The notes beneath the pieces were generated by a model that had not been told where the DNA came from, searched no databases, and saw only the letters and a list, made by a program, of their open reading frames with translations. The translations under genes and the position numbers were made by a program. From Sphingomonas sp. AP4-R1 (GTDB taxonomy: Bacteria; Pseudomonadota; Alphaproteobacteria; Sphingomonadales; Sphingomonadaceae): 64,000 bases of DNA. The stretch is from the NCBI RefSeq assembly GCF_013113735.1, contig NZ_CP053346.1, positions 5,188,058 through 5,252,057 of the forward strand, in the 5' to 3' direction. Below are positions 18,036 through 26,186 of the stretch, in pieces (the stretch's first letter is position 1; each line of letters opens with the position of its first letter).

Positions 18036-19064
18036 TCAACCGCCAGTAACGCTCATGTGCCGCCCTAAGGCCGGAGCCGCGCCACGGCCTCCTATGCGGA
18101 ACATGTGACGTTCGGGCTTCGACAGCAACGCGCGGTCCAACGCTGCATCAACGGCCCTCCTGCCACCACTCCGTAGGACCGCCTTCAGGTCGATCCGATC
18201 ATCATGTCCCAAACACATGTAAAGTCGCCCAGACGCGGTCAACCGGACGCGATTGCAGCCATCACAGAAGTTGTTTGTGAGTGGAGTGATTAGTCCGAGG
18301 CGAGTACCCGTCTCCCGGACCCTTACGTAGCGCGCCGGCCCGCCCGTTCGATCCGCGATCGTCTCAAGCGTGAACCGCTCCGCCAGGCGCGCGCGGACGC
18401 CGTCGAGCGGGAGGTATCGATCCGTCCGATCTTCGTCGACAACACCGAGCGGCATAGTCTCGATCAGCGTCAGATCGAAGCCCTGATCCCCGCACCAGCG
18501 GATCATTGGCTCGATTTCGTTCTCATTCAGACCTTTAAGAGCGACCATGTTGATCTTGATGGTCAGGCCCGCCGCTTTGGCGCCCGCGATTCCCCCCAAA
18601 ACCTTGTCGAGCTCCCCGGTGCGAGTGATGAGGCGGAAGCGATCGGCATCCAGACTGTCGAGACTGACGTTGACCCGACGCACGCCCGCCTCAGCCAAAA
18701 GGTCAGCGTGCTCCGCCAGCCGGGTCGCGTTCGTCGTCAGGGTGAGTTCGTCAAGCGTCCCTCCACCTAATTGGCGCCCAATGTGAAGAGCGAGGTCGTT
18801 AATCCCCCGCCGGACGAGAGGCTCGCCCCCAGTGAGGCGGATCCGCTTGACGCCACGGGCGACGAAGGCATCGGCGATGACCCCAAGCTCCTCGATCGTC
18901 AGCAGCTCACTGCGGGGCAGAAACGTCATCACCTCGCTCATGCAGTAGCGGCAGCGCAGGTCACATCGGTCCGTCACCGACAAGCGAAGGTAAGTGATGC
19001 GGCGACCGAAGCTGTCGACGAGCGGGGGACGCAACGCCTCTCGATCAGATGCTAGTGTGTTCAT
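18036..19064 (-). CDS. moaA: GTP 3',8-cyclase MoaA
   Basis: The 342-residue radical SAM enzyme performs the first step of molybdenum cofactor synthesis, converting GTP to 3',8-cyclo-GTP. The N-terminal radical SAM cluster motif is CDLRCRYC (Cys 34, 38 and 41). The C-terminal second cluster is FCDGCNRVRLTASGRLYMCL, and the conserved terminal Gly-Gly is present (SVTGG). The start at 19064 (MNTLASDRE) is chosen because upstream in-frame sequence is Arg-rich and unlike the family. It is divergent from the paoABC-like molybdenum enzyme operon, so the island carries at least part of its own cofactor supply. It may be a second copy of a core moaA. Confidence 0.95.
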   Translation of the reverse strand: MNTLASDREALRPPLVDSFGRRITYLRLSVTDRCDLRCRYCMSEVMTFLPRSELLTIEELGVIADAFVARGVKRIRLTGGEPLVRRGINDLALHIGRQLGGGTLDELTLTTNATRLAEHADLLAEAGVRRVNVSLDSLDADRFRLITRTGELDKVLGGIAGAKAAGLTIKINMVALKGLNENEIEPMIRWCGDQGFDLTLIETMPLGVVDEDRTDRYLPLDGVRARLAERFTLETIADRTGGPARYVRVRETGTRLGLITPLTNNFCDGCNRVRLTASGRLYMCLGHDDRIDLKAVLRSGGRRAVDAALDRALLSKPERHMFRIGGRGAAPALGRHMSVTGG

Positions 19065-19148
19065 CGGGTTCTCAACGCTCGACGGTCCCTTGCGGCGCAT
19101 AAGAAAGGGAGCATAGCCAGGATATTTCCGCGGCTCACGCCGGCGGTT

Positions 19149-19173
19149 TGAACAGGAGGCGACATGCGGCGTT
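19149..19173 (+). promoter_or_regulatory. Candidate EcfG-type stress promoter for the pao-like operon
   Basis: TGAAC, 16 bases, CGTT, with the CGTT ending 27 bases before the paoA-like start codon. The spacing is the same as in two other elements of the island. Confidence 0.55.
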
Positions 19174-19200
19174 CTCGTTTGACGAACCGAGGGACGCGCC

Positions 19201-19752
19201 ATGCATTTCAAGATCAACGGTCAGACCTACGTGGCCGATGTCGACATTCGCACATCGATCCTAGACCTTTGCCGGGAGCATCTCGGCCTGACCGGTGCCA
19301 AGAAAGGCTGCGACCACGGCCAGTGCGGAGCGTGCACCGTGCTGATCGACGGCCGGCGGGTTAACAGCTGTCTTACCCTGGCGGTAATGCACCAGGACGA
19401 CGAGATCACGACGATCGAAGGCCTCGGGCAGATTGGCGACCTGCATCCGTTGCAGGAAGCGTTCGTGCGTCATGATGGATATCAGTGCGGTTACTGCACA
19501 CCGGGCCAGATCTGCTCTGCCGTCGGTATGCTCGACGAGGTCGCCAAGGGCTGGCCCAGTCATGTATCCTCAGATCTGGCTGCCCCTTTGTTTGACGACG
19601 CCGAAATCTCCGAGCGTATGAGCGGCAACCTCTGTCGCTGCGCCGCCTATCCCAACATCGTCGATGCGATCCGCGAAGTCGCTCAGGCGGCGCCGGAGGA
19701 CCGAACGGCTGATGAGAAGGACGCCGCGATGATCAAGGAGGTGATGGCATGA
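19201..19752 (+). CDS. paoA: Aldehyde oxidoreductase 2Fe-2S subunit (PaoA-like)
   Basis: The 183-residue protein is the iron-sulfur electron-transfer subunit of a xanthine-oxidase-family enzyme. An N-terminal plant-type ferredoxin domain has GCDHGQCGACTVLIDG with a further Cys in NSCLTL. A C-terminal helical domain holds the second cluster (GYQCGYCTPGQICS and NLCRCAAYPNI). E. coli PaoA carries a Tat signal; this protein starts directly with MHFKINGQTY and no signal is seen in frame upstream, so the enzyme is probably cytoplasmic. The stop overlaps the next start (ATGA), the first of two couplings in the operon. Confidence 0.92.
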   Translation: MHFKINGQTYVADVDIRTSILDLCREHLGLTGAKKGCDHGQCGACTVLIDGRRVNSCLTLAVMHQDDEITTIEGLGQIGDLHPLQEAFVRHDGYQCGYCTPGQICSAVGMLDEVAKGWPSHVSSDLAAPLFDDAEISERMSGNLCRCAAYPNIVDAIREVAQAAPEDRTADEKDAAMIKEVMA

Positions 19753-20729
19753 AGACCTTCACCTACGAGAAAGCGGATACGCCTGAAGCGGCCATCCGCG
19801 ACATCGATACAGATCAAGCCTCCTTCATCGCCGGTGGCACCAATCTGCTCGACCTGATGAAGCTGCAGGTCGAAACTCCGGGCAAGCTGGTCGACATCAG
19901 CAGGCTGGATCTTGCAAGCATCGAGGACTCGGGAGACGGCGGCCTGCTTATCGGTGCGATGGTTCGAAACAGTGATCTCGCTGCAGATCCGCGCATCATT
20001 GAGAAGTACGAAGTCCTGAGCCGCGCATTGCTGGCTGGCGCTTCCGGTCAGCTGCGCAACAAGGCCTCGACCGGCGGCAATCTGCTGCAGCGAACGCGAT
20101 GCTACTATTTCTACAACCTCGCCTCCCGATGTAACAAGCGCTCGCCGGGGAGTGGGTGCGATGCCATCGGCGGTACCAACCGTATCCTCGCTGTGCTCGG
20201 CACGAGCGAACATTGCATCGCTACGCATCCAAGCGACATGGCGGTGGCGATGCGCGCCCTGAACGCGACCGTCGTCACGCTGAGAGCTGATGGCGACCGT
20301 CGTCGGATTCCAATCCACAATTTCTACCGCCTGCCCGGCGATACCCCGCACATCGAGACAGTGCTCGAGCGAGGCGAACTCATCACGCACATCGCCCTGC
20401 CGAAGCCCATGAGCGGCAGACAGTCGTATCGCAAAGTCCGCGACCGCGCCTCCTACGCGTTCGCGCTCGTCTCTGTCGCCGGCATCGTCGGGATGGAGGA
20501 TGGCAGGATTGCAAACGTATCGCTCGCGTTCGGTGGTCTGGGGCCCATGCCGTGGCGTGACCCTGCCGTCGAGGCTGCGTTGATCGGACAGGTCCCTAAT
20601 ATGGAGGCCTTTGCCGCCGCCGCTGACGCCCTCGTCGCTGATGCCAAAGGACATGGCTCCAACGACTTCAAAATACCCTTGGCACGCCGCACTCTGATCG
20701 CGGTCTTGCGTGATCTGACGGGAGCATGA
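19749..20729 (+). CDS. paoB: Aldehyde oxidoreductase FAD subunit with 4Fe-4S insert (PaoB-like)
   Basis: The 326-residue FAD subunit belongs to the CO-dehydrogenase flavoprotein fold. FIAGGTNLLDLMK and GQLRNKASTGGNLLQRTRC supply FAD contacts. A Cys-rich insert (RCYYFYNLASRC, GSGCDAIGG and SEHCIATHPSD) gives the four Cys of the extra [4Fe-4S] cluster that is special to the PaoB type. The start overlaps the paoA stop and the stop overlaps the paoC start, so all three subunits are coupled. It passes electrons from the two 2Fe-2S clusters to its acceptor. Confidence 0.93.
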   Translation: MKTFTYEKADTPEAAIRDIDTDQASFIAGGTNLLDLMKLQVETPGKLVDISRLDLASIEDSGDGGLLIGAMVRNSDLAADPRIIEKYEVLSRALLAGASGQLRNKASTGGNLLQRTRCYYFYNLASRCNKRSPGSGCDAIGGTNRILAVLGTSEHCIATHPSDMAVAMRALNATVVTLRADGDRRRIPIHNFYRLPGDTPHIETVLERGELITHIALPKPMSGRQSYRKVRDRASYAFALVSVAGIVGMEDGRIANVSLAFGGLGPMPWRDPAVEAALIGQVPNMEAFAAAADALVADAKGHGSNDFKIPLARRTLIAVLRDLTGA

Positions 20730-22966
20730 GCATGTTCGGCCTCGGTACCACCAACAGCTTGACCATGGACAAGCCCCACCCGTTCAGCCTGCTCGATACT
20801 GGCGTGCAGGGTGCGATAAGCCGGCCTTTCGACCGCATCGATGGCCCGAAGAAGGTTTCAGGCGCGGCCACTTATGCGGCCGAATACGAGTTCGACAATC
20901 TCGCTTACGGCTTTCTTGTCAGTGCGCGGATCGGTGCCGGCAAAGTCGTCTCGATCGACGCCGACGCCGTGCGCTCCCTCCCCGGCATCATTGACGTGGT
21001 CTGGGATTTCGACCGCTTCATCCGCGTCGCGGGCCAGGGAGGAGACACCAAGGCGCCGACGCAGGGTGTCCAGGAGATTACCTTTTTTGGAGAGATCGTC
21101 GCAATTGTCGTCGCAGAAAGCTACGAAGCCGCCCGGGACGCGGCGTTGCAGCTTCCCGTCACATACGAGCGTGATCAAGGCGTCTTCGACCAGATGGCCA
21201 ACCGGGACGAGGCCTACACGCCGCCGGACGCCGCCACGCCCGGCCGTTTCGCAAAGGGCGATGTCGGTGAGGCAGTGGCGCAAGCGCCCGTTGCGATCGA
21301 CGTGACCTATAAGACGCCGAGCCAGAACTCAGCGGCGATGGAGCCCCATGCATCGACGGCGGTGTGGGAGGAAGACGGTTCGCTGACGCTCTATGGTGCC
21401 TACCAGATGCCAACCTCGGACGCATCACAGCTCGCCAAATCGCTGGGCCTGTCCGCCAGGAAAGTCCGCATCATCTCGCGCTACATCGGCGGCGGCTTCG
21501 GGTCGAAGCTCGGTATCGCGCCGGAGAGCGTGGCAGCGGCGATCGCGGCGAAGCAGGTCGGCCGGCCAGTGAAGGCGGTAATGGCCCGCCAGCAAGTCTT
21601 CGAGGCCACGGTGCGCCGCTCCAACACCGAGCAGCGGCTTCGGCTCGCGGCAAATGCCGACGGTCGGCTCACGGCAATCGCTCAGGAAAGCTACGTCTCG
21701 AACCAGCCCGGCGAGGACTATTTCGAGCCCGTCGGCATCGGCACGCACATGATCTATGCCGGCGAGAACCGCCTGATCAGCCATCTGCAGATCCCTGTGA
21801 ACTATGTCCTTTCCGGCTCGATGCGCGCCCCCGGCGAAGCAGTCGGTATGATCGGCCTCGAATGCGCCATGGACGAGCTTGCGGAGAAGCTCCGCATGGA
21901 CCCGATCGCGCTTCGCAAAGTCAATGATACCTCGGCTGATCCGGAGAAAGGCGTTCCCTTCTCCTCGCGCAGCCTCACATCCGCCCTCGATGAGGGGGCG
22001 CGCCGGTTTGGCTGGAATATGCGTGGTGAGCCTGGGGCGCGGCGCGAGGGAGAGTGGCTTGTCGGGATCGGCATGGCGGCGGCCGTGCGCGGCAATATGC
22101 TGATGGAATCTTCGGCCAAGGTTGAGATACATCCTGACGGATCGGCCACGGTGTGCTCCGCGATGACCGACATCGGGACGGGCAGCTATACGATTCTCGC
22201 ACAGATCGCCTCGGAAATCCTCGGCATTCCCGTCCCACATATTACCCTGGCACTTGGCGACACGAACGCGCCGCCGGCCGCCGGCTCAGGCGGCTCGTGG
22301 GGTGCGGGCTCGTCGGGCTCGGCCGTCTACCTTGCTTGCGAGATGCTCAAGGACGACCTTGCGAAAGCCATGGGTGTGACCGCAGACGTTCTTACGCTGA
22401 AGGACGGCATGGCGATCGGCGCCAACAGATCCGTAGCCATTGGCGAGCTTGCCGGCAAAGGCCTGGAAGCGATCGGCCACATCAAACCTGGCAAGCAGGA
22501 AAAGGAAACGACGCAGGCGTCCTTCGGCGCGCATTTCGTCGAAGTGGGTGTGAACGTCGTGACCGGCGAGATCAGGGTCCGCCGCATGCTCGGGGTGTTT
22601 GCCGCTGGCCGGGTGCTCAATGCCAAGACCGCGCGATCACAGTGCCTCGGCGGAATGACCTTCGGCATCGGTGCGGCCCTGACGGAGGAGCTGTATCACG
22701 ACATTCGTGACGGCAAGATCGTGAACCGCGATCTGGCGGAGTATCATGTGCCGGTGAACGCGGACGTGCCGCAACTCGAGGTTCATTTCCTCCAAGAGCG
22801 CGACATCCACGCAAATCCGATCCACGCAAAGGGCATCGGCGAACTCGGCATTTCTGGCGCGGCAGCAGCGGTCGCCAACGCCGTCTACAACGCGACAGGG
22901 GTCCGTGTGCGCGAGTTTCCCATCACGTTGGACAAGTTGCTTCCCGGACTACCCGCCCTCGAGTGA
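20726..22966 (+). CDS. paoC: Aldehyde oxidoreductase molybdenum-binding subunit (PaoC-like)
   Basis: The 746-residue catalytic subunit binds a molybdenum cofactor and hydroxylates aldehydes to acids. Family landmarks are RYIGGGFGSKLG, SMRAPGEAVGM (the Arg/Ala region near molybdenum), GSGGSWGAGSSGSAVY and the terminal GIGELGISGAAAAVANAV, which holds the active-site Glu. The subunit order 2Fe-2S, FAD, Mo and the 4Fe-4S insert in the middle protein match PaoABC (YagTSR) rather than CO dehydrogenase. Dedicated chaperone genes such as paoD or mocA are not found in this window. Substrate range is not readable from sequence, although aromatic aldehydes are typical. Confidence 0.93.
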   Translation: MSMFGLGTTNSLTMDKPHPFSLLDTGVQGAISRPFDRIDGPKKVSGAATYAAEYEFDNLAYGFLVSARIGAGKVVSIDADAVRSLPGIIDVVWDFDRFIRVAGQGGDTKAPTQGVQEITFFGEIVAIVVAESYEAARDAALQLPVTYERDQGVFDQMANRDEAYTPPDAATPGRFAKGDVGEAVAQAPVAIDVTYKTPSQNSAAMEPHASTAVWEEDGSLTLYGAYQMPTSDASQLAKSLGLSARKVRIISRYIGGGFGSKLGIAPESVAAAIAAKQVGRPVKAVMARQQVFEATVRRSNTEQRLRLAANADGRLTAIAQESYVSNQPGEDYFEPVGIGTHMIYAGENRLISHLQIPVNYVLSGSMRAPGEAVGMIGLECAMDELAEKLRMDPIALRKVNDTSADPEKGVPFSSRSLTSALDEGARRFGWNMRGEPGARREGEWLVGIGMAAAVRGNMLMESSAKVEIHPDGSATVCSAMTDIGTGSYTILAQIASEILGIPVPHITLALGDTNAPPAAGSGGSWGAGSSGSAVYLACEMLKDDLAKAMGVTADVLTLKDGMAIGANRSVAIGELAGKGLEAIGHIKPGKQEKETTQASFGAHFVEVGVNVVTGEIRVRRMLGVFAAGRVLNAKTARSQCLGGMTFGIGAALTEELYHDIRDGKIVNRDLAEYHVPVNADVPQLEVHFLQERDIHANPIHAKGIGELGISGAAAAVANAVYNATGVRVREFPITLDKLLPGLPALE

Positions 22967-23281
22967 TGCTTGAGGTGGGCCGCTTATGGCGTTCCGAGTG
23001 TCGGGGTTGCCAATGCTGACCCACCTCATTGCACCGCGGCTGTCACGATAGCGGCTTGGATGAGTGACATAAGCTTCCGACCCCGGGGCAGTTTGGGCGT
23101 TGTTCGACGGCATTGGCGCGGATGACTGCTTCTGCGGAGATGTGCCGGTTCTCACCATGAGCATCCGTTCGGCGGCCTTGCACCATCTGCCGCTCGACTT
23201 GTCAGTCGTGACGGCCAAGCATCTCCCCGTTCAGCTCGTTCTAATCGGCCGGTCTGAAGAGCGGAAGACAATAGCGGTATG
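22967..23281. other. Gene-free stretch after the pao-like operon
   Basis: I see no convincing gene, hairpin or repeat here. Short open frames on both strands lack ribosome binding sites and family likeness. It may hold decayed sequence. Confidence 0.5.
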
Positions 23282-23306
23282 GGAAACCTTCGGTCCGCCT
23301 TTCGTT
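23282..23306 (+). promoter_or_regulatory. Possible EcfG-type promoter for a small gene
   Basis: GGAAA, 16 bases, CGTT. It differs from the consensus GGAAC only at the fifth base of the -35 element. It lies about 90 bases upstream of the small gene at 23398. Confidence 0.4.
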
Positions 23307-23397
23307 ACTTATTAAAAGCAGCAGGAAGCAGATAATCGGCTGAGAGCAGAATCTGCCCAGCGCGGGTGGCTAAAGCGCTGTCGGCGAGGAGTGACCG

Positions 23398-23565
23398 ATG
23401 ACTGTCAAGGAAACGACACTGCGGGAGCGAAAGACCTTGCAGATCGATGTCATCCGACACGCCTTGCACACAAATTCCCCGGACGATGATCAATTCTGCT
23501 TTAGACCGGACATTGCCCAGCTGCTCCGGGAGATCGACGCGCGCGATCAAAAATCGTCTCAATAG
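23398..23565 (+). CDS. Small 55-residue protein, unknown
   Basis: The open frame has a strong ribosome binding site (GCGAGGAG, then 6 bases, ATG) and encodes a charged, helical, cytoplasmic protein starting MTVKETTLRERKTLQIDVIR and ending IAQLLREIDARDQKSSQ. One Cys lies in FCFRPD. Base use is like the neighbouring island genes. A possible stress promoter is upstream. I recognise no family. Confidence 0.55.
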   Translation: MTVKETTLRERKTLQIDVIRHALHTNSPDDDQFCFRPDIAQLLREIDARDQKSSQ

Positions 23566-23579
23566 TAAAGCCTATGCAC

Positions 23580-23792
23580 TTAGGGCCGCCGCATGAACCG
23601 CAATACATTGACACCCTCAGATTTAAACATGTCCGCCTCTAGCTTATCCGCTTCGCGGTCTATCGCACTGGCCTCGTCTTGAGCTAGCCATGCATCGTCC
23701 ATGGACGCAAAGTCGAGCGCGACCCGGCGATGCCTCTCGGCCCGGCGGCGCAGCCGGTCTATCTCCTGTCGTATCGCGGCCTGCTCAGGCAT
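23580..23792 (-). CDS. Small coiled-coil protein, unknown
   Basis: The 70-residue protein is almost entirely one amphipathic helix: EQAAIRQEIDRLRRRAERHR followed by DEASAIDREADKLEADMF. The start at 23792 (MPEQAA) has GGAG seven bases upstream. The gene is divergent from the next small gene, with a perfect 8-base inverted repeat in the shared upstream region. No function is known to me. Confidence 0.6.
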   Translation of the reverse strand: MPEQAAIRQEIDRLRRRAERHRRVALDFASMDDAWLAQDEASAIDREADKLEADMFKSEGVNVLRFMRRP

Positions 23793-23820
23793 GGCTCGTC
23801 TCCAGCATCGGCAGTACACC

Positions 23821-23841
23821 GAACTAACGCTATGTTAGTTC
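23821..23841. promoter_or_regulatory. Operator-like palindrome between divergent small genes
   Basis: GAACTAAC at 23821-23828 is repeated in inverted form as GTTAGTTC at 23834-23841, with a 5-base spacer. The position between divergent starts suggests a regulator binding site. It could also act as part of a promoter. Confidence 0.45.
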
Positions 23842-23952
23842 CGAATTGAGATGATTGATCCGCTCGCCTGTGCACGTTGGTCGGCAAGCCGTTCGGCGCG
23901 CAGGCGTGCAAGACATCTGGTCATTTCGTTCTCTTTGTGTTCTCATGCGGGC

Positions 23953-24159
23953 ATGCAACGACTCACCGCGCCCGCTATTGCCTCCATGCTCCTGACAGCA
24001 CCTACATGGGCTCGCTTAGGTCTCTCGGTGCGCGATGAGCGCCTCCGCGAACGGGCCGCCGACGCGATGGCCGCGAGGATCGTGCAGGGCCTTGAGGGCA
24101 TTGCTGAACCTGACCCGCGTCAACTCGTCCTGCATCTGGACGGGCAGGTTGGAAGATAG
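23953..24159 (+). CDS. DUF6771-like small protein
   Basis: The 68-residue protein starts MQRLTAPAIASMLLTAPTWA and continues RLGLSVRDERLRERAADAMA. The pattern of an N-terminal helix, an AP-WAR-GL core and RLRERAA resembles the DUF6771 small proteins common beside sphingomonad integrases and plasmid genes. The start at 23953 is uncertain, since an in-frame ATG at 23851 would add 34 atypical residues. The gene lies just before the YozE-like gene. The function is unknown. Confidence 0.5.
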   Translation: MQRLTAPAIASMLLTAPTWARLGLSVRDERLRERAADAMAARIVQGLEGIAEPDPRQLVLHLDGQVGR

Positions 24160-24166
24160 TTGGCTC

Positions 24167-24613
24167 ATGGCTACGGCTGCGAAGCGCTATGACGCGGCAA
24201 CAAATGCTCAGTTTCGCTTGGAATTGCCGAGTGGACCCGAGCTGCCTGAAGGCAAGTTTCCGCGCGCTGGCGGCCGAGTAAAGCGGCTTCCCGTTGTGCC
24301 GGTCGAACCTGTCGAGCAATTGGAGCTTCGGCCAATCCCGACGCCGCCCGAACCCGCCCCGACGCCCCCTGAGCCCGTGGCACAAGGTGTCCAGGCCGAG
24401 CCGTTCGCGCGGTGGCTGATCGAGCAGAAGGCGCGACGCGATTGGATCGCGGAGCTAGCGAAAGCCGCTGCGGCCGATCGGGGATTCCCCAAGAACGGCT
24501 CTCCGGACGATGTGCGGAAACGCTTGCAGGCCCTTGGGGCGGACGGCGACGCCTTCGAGCAGGTCGACGATGCAGAGTTGGCGTGGATGGCCGCGCAGGA
24601 GGAAGTCGCATGA
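24167..24613 (+). CDS. YozE SAM-like domain protein
   Basis: The 148-residue protein has a variable Pro-rich middle (PIPTPPEPAPTPPEPV) and a C-terminal domain, FARWLIEQKARRDWIAELAK followed by DDVRKRLQALGADGDAFEQV, that fits the YozE/SAM-like family of short helical proteins on mobile elements. The start at 24167 (MATAAKRYDA) is preceded by GGAAG. The stop overlaps the next start (ATGA). The function is unknown; in sphingomonads such genes cluster near integrases. Confidence 0.6.
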   Translation: MATAAKRYDAATNAQFRLELPSGPELPEGKFPRAGGRVKRLPVVPVEPVEQLELRPIPTPPEPAPTPPEPVAQGVQAEPFARWLIEQKARRDWIAELAKAAAADRGFPKNGSPDDVRKRLQALGADGDAFEQVDDAELAWMAAQEEVA

Positions 24614-24882
24614 GCGAACAGATTGACGACGGCGGCATGGTGACCGTCGAGTGGCCTGCGTTCGACCTAGGCCAACTCGATTGGTGGCCGATGGACCGCT
24701 ATTCCCCAGAGGCGACCTTGCGGCCCGTGGTGCAGGATGCGGACGGCAAAACGTGGCTGGTCGAGCAGGATGAGCGCGGGGATTGGCGCGAGTTCCTAGA
24801 CGGGGAATTGTTGTCCAAGGTCTTACCGGTGCGCTGGGCGGTACCTACCGCTGAAATCGTTCAAGCCTTGGCCTTTGGATGA
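24610..24882 (+). CDS. Small acidic protein coupled to YozE-like gene, unknown
   Basis: The 90-residue protein starts MSEQIDDGGMVTVEWPAFDL and contains DWWPMDRYSPEATLRPVV and KTWLVEQDERGDWREFLDG. It is acidic and Trp-rich, a composition seen in some DNA-mimic or mobile-element accessory proteins, but I know no family. It is translationally coupled to the upstream gene through an ATGA overlap. Nothing recognisable occurs in the 220 bases that follow. Confidence 0.55.
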   Translation: MSEQIDDGGMVTVEWPAFDLGQLDWWPMDRYSPEATLRPVVQDADGKTWLVEQDERGDWREFLDGELLSKVLPVRWAVPTAEIVQALAFG

Positions 24883-25102
24883 CGTCCGGAGCGGCAGTCC
24901 CGGACCTAGGAGGCAATATCGAAGTGTTGGCGGTCATGGGTTTGGCCAGTTCGTGAAAGGCCGCCATTTGTACCCGGCGTGCTTTCCACGTTCTCCCAAT
25001 CAGGCGTTTGGAACCGCGGAACGTGCTTGGTGTCCTCGCTAGGAACCTGCCACCGGTCGAGGCGGGCTGCGGAGCGACACTCCCGATTGCGCCGATCTTG
25101 AG

Positions 25103-25303
25103 TTAATGGGCCGCCCCGCTCCCGCCCTGACGAATCTGGCGCTCCACCCGGCCTATCATAAAGCCATCCATCCAGGCGCCACGCAGCTGGGGTTCGGTTT
25201 TGGGAAAGGGACAGGCCGTCTCCTTCTCGCCGAGATCCAAGCCCGATAACCGTCCATCAGCAAACGCGGTACGGACGCGGATGAGGTCGCTGACATTGTC
25301 CAC
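25103..25303 (-). CDS. RMF/CrpP-like small protein
   Basis: The 66-residue protein contains AFADGRLSGLDLGEKETACP followed by FPKTEPQLRGAWMDGFMIGR. The order aromatic-x-x-G, Cys-Pro-aromatic, and Arg-x-x-Trp-x-x-Gly matches the ribosome modulation factor (Rmf)/CrpP fold. RMF dimerises 70S ribosomes in stationary phase; CrpP-like members have been linked to antibiotic tolerance. Either would suit a stress island, but sequence likeness alone does not fix the role. The start is GTG at 25303 with GGA close upstream. Confidence 0.55.
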   Translation of the reverse strand: MDNVSDLIRVRTAFADGRLSGLDLGEKETACPFPKTEPQLRGAWMDGFMIGRVERQIRQGGSGAAH

Positions 25304-25505
25304 TCCGGTCCCATAGCACCAGAAAAGCTAAAGCCGCGTTACGCGAACCGGGGCTCTGATGGATGCTTCGGCCTGTGCCATGGAGACCGCACACCGCGAC
25401 GGTCAAGCGTGGGTTTCCTGTCATGCACCAAGCTTTGCCGGAGGCCGGCCCATCCTTGCTGCTGAGCAACGGATCGGGCTCGGCACCCGTTCGAGACCTC
25501 AAGCC

Positions 25506-25829
25506 TTACGCCGCCTCGACAGTATGGGCTTCGAAGGCAACACCTAACCGTTTGCTCACGGCGCCGAAGATGGCCGCAAGATTGTCCATGCTCGGGTTGC
25601 CCTTCTCGGACAGCATCCGGTGAAGGCTCTTGCTGAGGTGGTTGGTCTCGGTCGCCAGTTCCTCGAAACCGACCGAAGCATTGACGAGATCGCGCAGGAT
25701 CAGCCGCGCAACGTGGGGTTCGCCGTTGAGGAATGCGGTCGCCGCTTCGTCGAGCATGGCTTTGGCGAAGGCGGGGTCGCGCGTAGCGCGTTCCTTCACC
25801 GTTTCCTTGAAATCGCGCGTCAGAACCAT
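25506..25829 (-). CDS. HigA-type antitoxin / transcription regulator
   Basis: The 107-residue protein starts MVLTRDFKETVKERATRDPA and has a C-terminal helix-turn-helix region (GFEELATETNHLSKSLHRML followed by GNPSMDNLAAIFGAVSKRLG). This fits antitoxins paired with RelE/Gp49-like toxins. It begins 4 bases after the toxin stop, so the order is toxin then antitoxin, as in HigBA modules. It probably neutralises the toxin and represses the pair through the upstream palindrome. Confidence 0.82.
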   Translation of the reverse strand: MVLTRDFKETVKERATRDPAFAKAMLDEAATAFLNGEPHVARLILRDLVNASVGFEELATETNHLSKSLHRMLSEKGNPSMDNLAAIFGAVSKRLGVAFEAHTVEAA

Positions 25830-25833
25830 CTCG

Positions 25834-26172
25834 TTATTCCCTGCCCTTCCGGTCTGCCGCCTTGCGCGCCTTATACTCGCTCAGCGACATTTCGGCCCGC
25901 TGGATATCCGACTGCTGCCGCTTCTTGGTCCCGCCCACGAACAGGATGATGAGTTCATTGCCATCTCGGGCGAGATAGAGCCGATAGCCCGGACCCCAGT
26001 CGATCCGATATTCCCCGAGACCGCCCCCGATCCATTTGACGTTCGACAGATTACCCAGCTCCAGCCTGACGATGGCCGTTGCCACCTTGGCAGAAGCCTG
26101 GGCATCAAGATCGTCGAACCAGGATCGGAAGGGGCTCGAACCGTCCTCACGAATATATTCCTGAACAATCAC
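25834..26172 (-). CDS. RelE/ParE-superfamily toxin (phage Gp49-like)
   Basis: The 112-residue protein has the compact toxin fold: a pair of N-terminal helices (PFRSWFDDLDAQASAKVATA), then LGEYRIDWGPGYRLYLARDG and a C-terminal ILFVGGTKKRQQSDIQRA. Members are ribosome-dependent mRNA interferases; whether this one cleaves mRNA is not shown by sequence. The start is GTG at 26172. The gene lies between the integrase and the antitoxin, a common position for island-stabilising modules. Confidence 0.85.
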   Translation of the reverse strand: MIVQEYIREDGSSPFRSWFDDLDAQASAKVATAIVRLELGNLSNVKWIGGGLGEYRIDWGPGYRLYLARDGNELIILFVGGTKKRQQSDIQRAEMSLSEYKARKAADRKGRE

Positions 26173-26186
26173 ATTACCGCCCTTTA

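Noticed and set aside
22949..23218. Minus-strand 89-codon frame after the pao-like operon
   Set aside because: No ribosome binding site, no domain, and partial overlap with paoC.
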